NCBI RefSeq assembly: GCF_029870595.1 | Contig: NZ_JAPDIR010000007.1 | Span: forward strand, 1-64,000 | Reading direction: 5' to 3' | Source: Sphingomonas sp. CBMAI 2297 | GTDB lineage: Bacteria > Pseudomonadota > Alphaproteobacteria > Sphingomonadales > Sphingomonadaceae | Length of the DNA: 64,000 nucleotides | Shown: positions 53,126 through 64,000 of the stretch, piece after piece | Layout: each line of letters starts with the position of its first letter | Position numbering within the stretch: the stretch's first letter is position 1 | Position numbers and translations under genes: made by a program | Notes under the pieces: generated by a model | Seen by the model: the letters and a program-made list of their open reading frames with translations, nothing else | What the model was told of the DNA's origin: nothing | Database searches by the model: none

Positions 53126-55894
53126 TTAGAAGCCGACGACCAGCGTGCCCATCACGGTGCGCGGGTAACCGATCTGGGTGAACGGCGGGTTGCCGTAGTT
53201 GGTGATCGCGCCCGTCGTCGCGTTGTAGGTCGGGCCCTGGTTCAGCGCGCCGTTGCCGCTGTTGATGGAGCCAACCCAGAACTCGTTGAACAGGTTGCGA
53301 ACGTTGACCTGGAAATAGGTCTTCTTGTTCAGGCCGGCCCAGGTGAGGTCGACACGCGCGTTGAGGTCAACCAGCGTGTAGGCCGGGGTCTTGGCCGGGA
53401 AGATGTCGAAGGTCTGGACCGCACCATTGACGGTGAGGGCCTGACGGATCGGCTCGTTGGTGTCGTAGATATAGCGCGGACCGGTGCGCTTCACGTCGAT
53501 GCCGAGCGACACCGGCTCGATGTCGACCGTCGCGCCGCCACCGAAGGTGTAGACGGGAGCGTTCGATTCGCGCTTGCCGGCGGTCGGAGCGTAGATGATC
53601 GCGCCGGCGGCGGTGCGAGCCACCTCGACGTTGTTCAGGATCTCCGAATGGAGGTACGAACCGAAGGCGTAGACGCTCAGCTCCTTGACGGGCTGGTAGG
53701 TCACCGAGCCGTCGAAGCCGTACTTACGCACGGTGCCGAGGTTGCGGTAGACCGACTTTTCCAGCTCGGGATCGTAGGACGAGGCGAGACGGTTCTTGTA
53801 GTTGGTGTACCACGCGCCGAGCTGCGCCTGCAGCGTCGCCGAGCGATAGCGCACGCCGAGGTCGAAATTGTCCGTGGTCTCAGGCTTCGGGGTCGCGCGC
53901 TCCGAACCCTTCGGGAAGTAGAAGGAGTTGTAGAGATTGTCCGTACCCGGAACCTGCAGACCCTTCGAGTAGTTGCCGAACACGTCGACATGCGGGGTCA
54001 GCGCCCAGGTGTAGCCGATGTTCGGCAGCACGCGCTTGTAGTTCAGGATGCGCTGCTGCGGCCCCTGGGTCGGGAAGGTGCAGGTGATCGGCGCCGTGGT
54101 GGTGCAGGTGGCGCCCGAAGCGGCCGCCGCGCTGGCGGTCACCGTCTGGGTCGGGGTACCGGCGAGGAAGCCGGCGACCTGCGAGCCGCACTCGATGAAG
54201 CCCGAAGCGCTCGAGGTGGCGCAATAGTTGGTCAGGTTGCGGCGCATGAACGGCGCGCGGATGCCCGCGTTGATCTTCAGGGCATTGTCGAAGAATTCGC
54301 CGCGATACTCGAACGCGACCTGCTGGAGGATCGCATACGACAGACGGTCACGCTTCTGCAGGGCCTTGCCGTTCGAATCCAGGATCGGGTTGTTGACCGG
54401 GAAGACGTCGAAGGGCTTGCCGTTGAGCTGCAGATAACCGAGCTCGCCGGTCTGACGGTGGCGCGCACGGTCATAGGTGTAGGCGATACGGACGCTCTGG
54501 TCGGACGACAGATTGTAGCGCAGCGACGCGATGACGCCGATGCGATGCGTCTGGGTCTGGCTGGGCGCCAGGACGCGGATGGTGTCGAGCGTGTCGCCGT
54601 CGCCGTTCAGGTCGCGGCCGACATAGGGCGTGCCGCCCCAATAGCCCGGCTGGCAGTTCACCGTGCCGCTGTTCGGCGTGGTGTTGCAGTTCGCGCGCGC
54701 CGGCGTGCCCGCCGGGTTGAGGTCGAACATCGACTCGTTCGCCACCACGGTGCCGCCGCCGTTCGCCTTCACGACCTGGTAGCTCGGATCGACCGTGAGG
54801 ACGAGGCCGTCGGACAGGGTGAAGCGCGACTGGCCGCGGATGTTGCCGGTGTTCGACGGGTTGTAGCGCTCGTCGAAGGTCGAGCCGCAGCTGTTGGCGG
54901 TGTCGGCCACGCCCGGGCGAGCCACCGTGTTGATGGTGCAGGCCGGGATGGTGTAGAACGCTTCGCCGTTGTTCATCGGGTAGCGATCGGTCGCGTTCAC
55001 GCCGGTATTGCGCACGCCGGTGGTGGTGACGACCTGCTGGCCCGTCGGGCACGGGGTGGTGGTGACGGCGCAGCCGACCCCGCGCTGCACGGTATCCCAA
55101 CGCAGCGGCACCGAGCCCTGGAAGTTGTTGCGATTCTGGTTGTAGTGGCCGGCGATCGCGATGAAGTCGCCGCTATCGCCCAGCGGCTGATAGATCTTGG
55201 CGTTGTACTGCTGCTTGTCGATCTTCGAGTTCGGGTTCCAGCGCTGATAGTTGCGCGCCTGGCTCGCCGAGAACCACGCACGCGTGCCGGCCGAGGTGAA
55301 CTCGCCGGTGTCGACGAGGCCGAAGGTGCGGAAGAAGCCGTACTGGCCCACCGAGCCGACCAGCTTCACGCCGAAGTCACGGCTGGGAACGCGGGTGCGG
55401 TAGTTGACGGTCGAACCGGTCGCGCCGGCGGTCGGCGAGTCGACGTCGGTCGAGCCGAGGTTGACGTTGACCTGCTCGATCAGCTCCGGATCGATCTGCT
55501 GGTTCGAATAGATGGCGTAGTTGCCCGAATCGTTCAGCGGCACGCCGTCGAAGGTCTGGCTGATGCGCGTCGAGTCGAAGCCGCGGATGCTCATCGAGCC
55601 GCCCGACGAGCCGTACGGATCGTTGTTCTGGAAGCTGACGCCCGGGAGCTGGTTGATCAGGTCGTTGACGCTGGCGCCCGGCGCCTGGCGCTCGATGAAT
55701 TCCTGCGTGAGGACGCCCTTGGCCCGCGAGGTGTCCGGAATGATGATGCCGTTCACGCCATTGTCGGCACGGCCGCCGGTCACGACGATCTCGGTCTCGC
55801 CCTCGAAGTCCTGCGTACCGGTGGACTGCGCGAACGCCGCCCCCGGGACTATCAGCGCGGCAAAAGCCACGCCCGCAAAAAGCTTGGTGCGCAT
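53126..55894 (-). CDS. TonB-dependent outer-membrane receptor
   Basis: This 922-residue protein has a signal peptide (MRTKLFAGVAFAALIVPGAAFA), a TonB box (EIVVTGG near residue 33), a plug domain (VLTQEFIERQAPGASVNDLI .. GSSGGSMSIRGFDSTRISQT), and a 22-strand barrel rich in paired aromatic strands ending TVMGTLVVGF with terminal Phe. Two cysteine-rich loops occur in the barrel. The ligand is unknown. It is probably monocistronic: a terminator follows, and a 169-bp leader precedes it. Confidence 0.94.
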   Translation of the reverse strand: MRTKLFAGVAFAALIVPGAAFAQSTGTQDFEGETEIVVTGGRADNGVNGIIIPDTSRAKGVLTQEFIERQAPGASVNDLINQLPGVSFQNNDPYGSSGGSMSIRGFDSTRISQTFDGVPLNDSGNYAIYSNQQIDPELIEQVNVNLGSTDVDSPTAGATGSTVNYRTRVPSRDFGVKLVGSVGQYGFFRTFGLVDTGEFTSAGTRAWFSASQARNYQRWNPNSKIDKQQYNAKIYQPLGDSGDFIAIAGHYNQNRNNFQGSVPLRWDTVQRGVGCAVTTTPCPTGQQVVTTTGVRNTGVNATDRYPMNNGEAFYTIPACTINTVARPGVADTANSCGSTFDERYNPSNTGNIRGQSRFTLSDGLVLTVDPSYQVVKANGGGTVVANESMFDLNPAGTPARANCNTTPNSGTVNCQPGYWGGTPYVGRDLNGDGDTLDTIRVLAPSQTQTHRIGVIASLRYNLSSDQSVRIAYTYDRARHRQTGELGYLQLNGKPFDVFPVNNPILDSNGKALQKRDRLSYAILQQVAFEYRGEFFDNALKINAGIRAPFMRRNLTNYCATSSASGFIECGSQVAGFLAGTPTQTVTASAAAASGATCTTTAPITCTFPTQGPQQRILNYKRVLPNIGYTWALTPHVDVFGNYSKGLQVPGTDNLYNSFYFPKGSERATPKPETTDNFDLGVRYRSATLQAQLGAWYTNYKNRLASSYDPELEKSVYRNLGTVRKYGFDGSVTYQPVKELSVYAFGSYLHSEILNNVEVARTAAGAIIYAPTAGKRESNAPVYTFGGGATVDIEPVSLGIDVKRTGPRYIYDTNEPIRQALTVNGAVQTFDIFPAKTPAYTLVDLNARVDLTWAGLNKKTYFQVNVRNLFNEFWVGSINSGNGALNQGPTYNATTGAITNYGNPPFTQIGYPRTVMGTLVVGF

Positions 55895-55986
55895 TAGAGG
55901 TGTTTCCCTTTCGGTGTGTGCTTATCGTCTGCACTGAACGCGGTGCGGTTCACCGTCGTCGCCGCCCATGCGATTAATTTATGTCG

Positions 55987-56015
55987 GTCCTGTGACAGTC
56001 AATCCGAGTCCTGTG
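55987..56015. promoter_or_regulatory. Direct repeats upstream of the TonB receptor
   Basis: GTCCTGTG occurs at 55987-55994 and again at 56008-56015, spaced 21 bases (two helical turns), about 95-120 bases before the receptor ATG. Same-face direct repeats are typical of LytTR and some two-component regulators. Recognition by any particular protein is speculation. Confidence 0.4.
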
Positions 56016-56063
56016 GGACGGGCCGGTTAATCTGCGATTCAGGATTGTTGCGTTGCAAAAAAG

Positions 56064-58226
<2,163 letters not shown>

Positions 58227-58268
58227 TCAAGCTTGAAGACGTGCGGATGCGTAACGACATGGTCGGCA

Positions 58269-59426
58269 ATGCGCCTTGTCCGGATCGTCCTCGCCGTCTT
58301 GCTCTGGATCGCGGTCGCGTTGTGCCTTGTCGCCACGATCGCGCCCTTCTTTCTCGACCGCATCTATTATCGGGGGCCGGTGACCGGCCATTTCGACGGG
58401 CAGCGCTTCTTCAATCCCGACGGCGACGCGCTCGACATCTCCGCCGCCCGCCGCAACCGGCTGTTCCGGCAGCAGATCTTCGGCGACCCGACCCGGCCTG
58501 CCTGGCCCGCGCGCGTGGCGGTGACGCCGGCCAGGCCCCCGGCGCGCGTGGAGGGGAGCGAGATGCGCGTCACCTGGATCGGCCATGCCACGGTGCTGGT
58601 GCAGGCGGACGGCATCAACATCCTCACCGATCCGGTATGGAGCGACACCGTCGGCCCGTTCGGCATCGGGCCGCGCCGGGTTGCCGCGCCGGGCGTGCGC
58701 TTCGAGGACCTGCCGAAGATCGACATCGTCCTCGTCAGCCACAATCACTACGACCATATGGACCTGGCGACGCTCAAGCGGCTGTGGGATCGCGACCGGC
58801 CGCTGATCGTGACCTCGCTGGGGAACGACGCGATCCTGGCCGCGGCCGGCGTGGACGCGACGGCGCTCGACTGGGGCCAGGGGGCCGCGCGGCGATCCGG
58901 CCCGGTGGTGACGGTGACGCGCAGCCACCATTGGGGCAGCCGCTGGTTCGTCGATCGCAGCCGGGCGCTGTGGTCGAGTTTCGTGGTGCACTTGCCGCAC
59001 GGCAATTTCTTCTTCGCGGGCGACACCGGTCTCGGCGACGGCAAATGGCCGGCCGAAGCGGCGGCGCTCGGCCCGGTCCGCTTCGCCGCGATTCCGATCG
59101 GCGCCTTCCGCTTCGACGAGGGGCAGATGGCCAGCGGCACGCATATCGGCCCGCGGGACGCGATCCGCGTGTGGGACGGGCTGGGCCGGCCGAGCGCGCT
59201 CGCGGTGCATTGGGGCACCTTCCGCCTCTCGCGCGAGGGCTATGCCACGCCGCCGTTCATGCTGCGCGGCATGCTGCGCTGCGCGGGCGTGGATCCGGCC
59301 CGCTTCGCCGCGCACCGGATCGGCGAGAGCTTCACGGTGCCGCCGCTCGGCACGCCGCCCGCGCCGCCCGATTATGCCGCGCTCGGCCATTGCATCCAGG
59401 CCGGCCGTTTCGACGCGCTGCGCTGA
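58269..59426 (+). CDS. MBL-fold metallohydrolase, NAPE-PLD/UlaG-like
   Basis: This 385-residue protein has an N-terminal membrane anchor (LVRIVLAVLLWIAVALCLVA) then a metallo-beta-lactamase fold: IGHATVLVQADGINILTDPV, metal motif SHNHYDHMDL near residue 157, FFFAGDTGLGDG and ALAVHWGTF. The order of motifs matches bacterial NAPE-PLD-like lipid phosphodiesterases, probably acting in the periplasm. The lipid substrate is not shown. It diverges from ligA. Confidence 0.85.
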   Translation: MRLVRIVLAVLLWIAVALCLVATIAPFFLDRIYYRGPVTGHFDGQRFFNPDGDALDISAARRNRLFRQQIFGDPTRPAWPARVAVTPARPPARVEGSEMRVTWIGHATVLVQADGINILTDPVWSDTVGPFGIGPRRVAAPGVRFEDLPKIDIVLVSHNHYDHMDLATLKRLWDRDRPLIVTSLGNDAILAAAGVDATALDWGQGAARRSGPVVTVTRSHHWGSRWFVDRSRALWSSFVVHLPHGNFFFAGDTGLGDGKWPAEAAALGPVRFAAIPIGAFRFDEGQMASGTHIGPRDAIRVWDGLGRPSALAVHWGTFRLSREGYATPPFMLRGMLRCAGVDPARFAAHRIGESFTVPPLGTPPAPPDYAALGHCIQAGRFDALR

Positions 59427-59485
59427 CTTTCCCGCATCGGCCGCTCGGGTTAGGCTCGCATCGTCTCAAAAGGGGGAGAGGGAAG

Positions 59486-59911
59486 ATGCGCAAGTTCGTT
59501 GCCCTGGCGGTGATCGCCGGGTTCGCCGCCGCCGCGCCGCTGCAGGGCCAGGAGGGCAAGACGTCCAACGAGGCGCGCGACATGATGCTGTCGCTGGGCA
59601 GCGGAATGAAGGGCAAGAAGCTCGAAAAGGCGATCGCCAAGGCCGAGCAGTTCCCGCTCGGCAGCGCGAAGAACCCGGTGCGGGAGAACAGCCCCGAGGG
59701 CGAGCGCGCCTATCTCGCCCGGCTGCGCTGCGCCGACGGCACCGCGCCGGCCTTCGACCGGTCCGGCAATGTCGGCGAGGGGCCCTTCGGCTTCATCGTC
59801 GACCTCTACAAGGTGCGATGCCCGGGCCGGGACGCGGTCGATGTGCATATCGACATGTATCATGACGGCGGCGAGAAGCGGGCGGTTCCGGGCTTCACCA
59901 TCGTCGACTGA
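59486..59911 (+). CDS. Hypothetical exported protein
   Basis: This 141-residue protein has a signal peptide (MRKFVALAVIAGFAAAAPLQ). The mature part is unrecognised, with two cysteines (LRCADG, VRCPGRD) and a C-terminal DVHIDMYHDGGEKR segment. The ribosome site GGGGGAGAGGGA precedes the ATG. It lies alone between two membrane genes. Confidence 0.7.
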   Translation: MRKFVALAVIAGFAAAAPLQGQEGKTSNEARDMMLSLGSGMKGKKLEKAIAKAEQFPLGSAKNPVRENSPEGERAYLARLRCADGTAPAFDRSGNVGEGPFGFIVDLYKVRCPGRDAVDVHIDMYHDGGEKRAVPGFTIVD

Positions 59912-60036
59912 GCCGCGCCGCCACTGCCCCACGTCCACCGCTCCGTGCGCCGAGCCGTGGGGCGAGCGCATTTCAGGTGCTTGAAGGGACCGGGGGGCCA
60001 GGTCTATCCTCCGGCGAATCCGGGAGGGGTCCCCCA

Positions 60037-60495
60037 GTGAACAACCGCGCGACGGGCGCCGTGCGACGCTATGATACGACGATCGACCGCGCCGGGCTCG
60101 CGCTCGGCGTGGGGAGCGCGTTCGCGGGCCTGATCGTGCTCGGGCTGCTGCTGCTCGGCGGCAAGCGGGATCCGCTCAGCCTGGTCGGTGGCTGGCTGAT
60201 CGGCAGCCTGATCGCCGGCATCGCGATCACCGCGGTGGGCGGCCCGCTCTGGCTGGTGATGCACGTTGCCGGCCTGCGCCGCGCCCGCCATGCCGCCCTG
60301 GTCGGCGCGGTCACGGCGCTCGCCATCTTCGTCGGCGCCCAGACCTATGGCTTCGGGCTGTTCGAGATGCCGCCGATGGACAGCCGCGCGCTGCTGTTCC
60401 GCTGGATCAGCGCCGTCGCGTCAAGCGGGATCCTCGCGCTGTTCGCCGCCGGGATCGGCGCCCTGATGTGGCGCATCGCCTATCGCAGCGAATAG
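60037..60495 (+). CDS. Hypothetical four-helix membrane protein
   Basis: This 152-residue protein starts with GTG after GGGAGGGG. Four hydrophobic helices are visible ([76 protein letters not shown]). No family was recognised. It converges with the DUF3617 lipoprotein gene. Confidence 0.7.
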   Translation: MNNRATGAVRRYDTTIDRAGLALGVGSAFAGLIVLGLLLLGGKRDPLSLVGGWLIGSLIAGIAITAVGGPLWLVMHVAGLRRARHAALVGAVTALAIFVGAQTYGFGLFEMPPMDSRALLFRWISAVASSGILALFAAGIGALMWRIAYRSE

Positions 60496-60541
60496 CCCGG
60501 GGGTTGTCGCACGCATCCCCCCGGCGCGACGCGCCCGCGGA

Positions 60542-61111
60542 TCAGGCCTTGCACTCGCCGAGGCGCTTGCCGGTGAGCCGCAGGGTCATGGAAGTCGCCT
60601 TGGTCTGTCCCGTCGGGGTCTGGCGCTGGGTCATCGTCAGGTCGAACGCGGTCGGCGTCTGGGTGCCGCTGAAGCTCGCCTGCGCCTTGCCCATGGGCGT
60701 ATCGCATTCCATCGCCGCATCCAGCTTGCCGCCCACGAAGCGATATTTGGAGAAGCGGCAGCCGGGCGCCATCGCGCCGAGCCTGGAGATGTCGAGCGGC
60801 TTGAGCTCGTCGGCCTTGCGGCAGCCGCGCTCGGTGCGGGGCGGCTTGCCCACATCTTCCTTCATCTTGGCGGCAATCGCCTCGGGCATCGCGCCAGGCT
60901 CCAGCGCGACGAGCTGCATGCTGGTTTCCCACTGGCCCGACTTGCCGGGCGCTTTGGTCTCCGCCGCGGCGGCCTGCTTGGCGACTTCCTCGACGCTGGC
61001 ATTCTCCAGGCGGATATCGCCGGTGCGGCGGGCGCTCTCCTCGGTCGAGGGCCCCTGATTGCAGGCGGCGAGCGGGAGCAGGGCTCCGGCGGCGAAAATC
61101 GTCAGGCGCAT
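60542..61111 (-). CDS. DUF3617 family lipoprotein
   Basis: This 189-residue protein has a lipobox ([15 protein letters not shown]; cysteine near residue 17). The mature domain ([18 protein letters not shown], then [18 protein letters not shown], and [18 protein letters not shown]) is DUF3617, a periplasmic fold of unknown function common in proteobacteria. It diverges from uvrB with only a 51-bp gap. Confidence 0.85.
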   Translation of the reverse strand: MRLTIFAAGALLPLAACNQGPSTEESARRTGDIRLENASVEEVAKQAAAAETKAPGKSGQWETSMQLVALEPGAMPEAIAAKMKEDVGKPPRTERGCRKADELKPLDISRLGAMAPGCRFSKYRFVGGKLDAAMECDTPMGKAQASFSGTQTPTAFDLTMTQRQTPTGQTKATSMTLRLTGKRLGECKA

Positions 61112-61162
61112 GATGTCCCCCGGGGTTGGCGTATGGGCGAGCCACACCCCATATTCCGCCCG

Positions 61163-63352
<2,190 letters not shown>

Positions 63353-63409
63353 ACTCCTGAGCCCGCTGCGATAATCCTGCCGTGCGATAGCGCGCGGAAG
63401 GGGGAGCGG

Positions 63410-64000
63410 ATGGCCGGATGGAGGAAGCGCGTCTCGCGCTGGTGGCTCGACGACCTGTTCGGCCCGCGGCACGAGGTTCGCTTCGCGCTTCGGATCAGCA
63501 CCCGCCTCGCCTGGCTGCGGCTCCGCCTGTGGCTGCGGCGGCCCCGGGGGATGGGGCTGCGGCGCCATTGGCCCAAGCCGGTCGCGCTCGCGCTGGTCGG
63601 CATCCTGGTGCCGCTCGGCATCGCCGCCGTGCTTTCGCTGCTGTTTCCGCAGGAAGCGCGCGGCGTCGCCGCCGCCTTCCATCGCCTCTTCACCGATCCG
63701 GAGGCGCCGCGGCTCGAATGGCGCGAGGCGGCGCAGATATTGCTGCTGCTGATCGGCGTGCCTTCCGCCTTTCTGCTCTGGCTGTTTCGGGACCTCAACG
63801 TCAACGCGACGCTCGACAACCAGCGCAAGGACGTGAACCTCAAGGAATTCCAGGAAATCCAGATGCGCGCCGCCGGCGCCATCGACGAGAAATTCCCCGC
63901 CGCCGCGCGCGAGACGCTGCAGATCGCCGCCCTGCACCAGATGCGTGCGTTCCTGCGCGGCGAATATGGCAAGAGCTTCCAGCGCCCGGCCTTCGAGCTG
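63410..64000 (+). CDS. Membrane protein, probable pentapeptide-repeat family, cut by window end
   Basis: This open frame starts MAGWRKRVSRWWLDDLFG with a strong GGGGGAG ribosome site and runs off the window after 197 codons. Two membrane helices (VALALVGILVPLGIAAVLSL and ILLLLIGVPSAFLLWLF) are followed by NQRKDVNLKEFQEIQMRAAG and FLRGEYGKSFQRPAFEL. I associate that wording with membrane-anchored pentapeptide-repeat proteins, whose repeats would lie beyond the end. The assignment depends on recall of homologs; the repeats themselves are not visible. Confidence 0.6.
   Translation, partial: MAGWRKRVSRWWLDDLFGPRHEVRFALRISTRLAWLRLRLWLRRPRGMGLRRHWPKPVALALVGILVPLGIAAVLSLLFPQEARGVAAAFHRLFTDPEAPRLEWREAAQILLLLIGVPSAFLLWLFRDLNVNATLDNQRKDVNLKEFQEIQMRAAGAIDEKFPAAARETLQIAALHQMRAFLRGEYGKSFQRPAFEL

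Noticed and set aside
53648..55897. 749-codon open frame antisense to the TonB receptor gene
   Set aside because: It is a consequence of high GC third positions on the opposite strand; the translation is Arg/Val/Ala-rich with no domain, while the sense frame is a complete receptor.
55895..56063. Cobalamin or other riboswitch before the TonB receptor
   Set aside because: The leader is only 169 bases and no B12-box-like or other recognised riboswitch core was seen; direct repeats are the only visible signal.

Overview
The window is a GC-rich alphaproteobacterial chromosome segment, most likely from Sphingomonas or a close Sphingomonadaceae relative. The evidence is the gene order yebC, ruvC, ruvA, ruvB, ybgC, tolQ, tolR, tolA, tolB, pal; a large TonB-dependent receptor with an EIVVTG TonB box; GapR (DUF2312), DUF3297 and DUF3617 genes; very short intergenic gaps; and many dispersed GTCATCCC..GGGATGAC palindromes between genes. 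No tRNA, rRNA, CRISPR array, prophage, integrase or complete insertion sequence was seen. The window reads as mostly vertically inherited backbone with small accessory patches.

Layout. 1-11.4 kb: gapR, yebC, the Holliday-junction genes ruvC, ruvA and ruvB (separated by unrelated small genes), then ybgC and the complete tolQRAB-pal envelope machine closed by a terminator. 11.5-19 kb: a serine hydrolase, an SPFH operon that also encodes a ribbon-helix-helix protein and three tiny membrane proteins, an S1/P1 nuclease, and a membrane-anchored LytTR regulator between two paralogous acyltransferases. 19-25.2 kb: ispG, a VapBC-type toxin-antitoxin pair with a palindromic operator, a DMT permease, a GNAT enzyme, a TfoX-N protein, a lipoprotein, two membrane proteins and ppa. 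25.2-33.3 kb: an M61 peptidase, an ICMT-like methyltransferase, rsmE, an EF-hand protein, ubiA, pmbA and cysQ. 33.3-41.3 kb: a methyltransferase divergent from an Rrf2 regulator, small membrane genes, a TelA/XpaC pair, a second M61 peptidase, a VOC protein, an AraC regulator and an FMN reductase. 41.6-49.2 kb: typA, two secreted unknowns, a CE12-like esterase, an EVE protein, a Tyr-rich secreted protein, a fused cNMP-binding/thioredoxin-reductase-like protein and a DUF559 gene between inverted repeats. 49.3-64 kb: a PEP-mutase-family enzyme, a LytS/LytR-type two-component system, an HD-domain protein, a TonB receptor, ligA, an MBL-fold hydrolase, uvrB, and a membrane protein cut by the window end.

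How the genes fit together. DNA repair is heavily represented (ruvABC, ligA, uvrB). Envelope functions include Tol-Pal, several lipoproteins, acyltransferases and the TonB receptor. The least explained parts are the SPFH/RHH/microprotein operon, the acyltransferase-LytTR-acyltransferase locus, and the dispersed repeats, two copies of which carry compensatory base-pair changes. All assignments rest on reading the sequence and on recalled family signatures; no database search was run.
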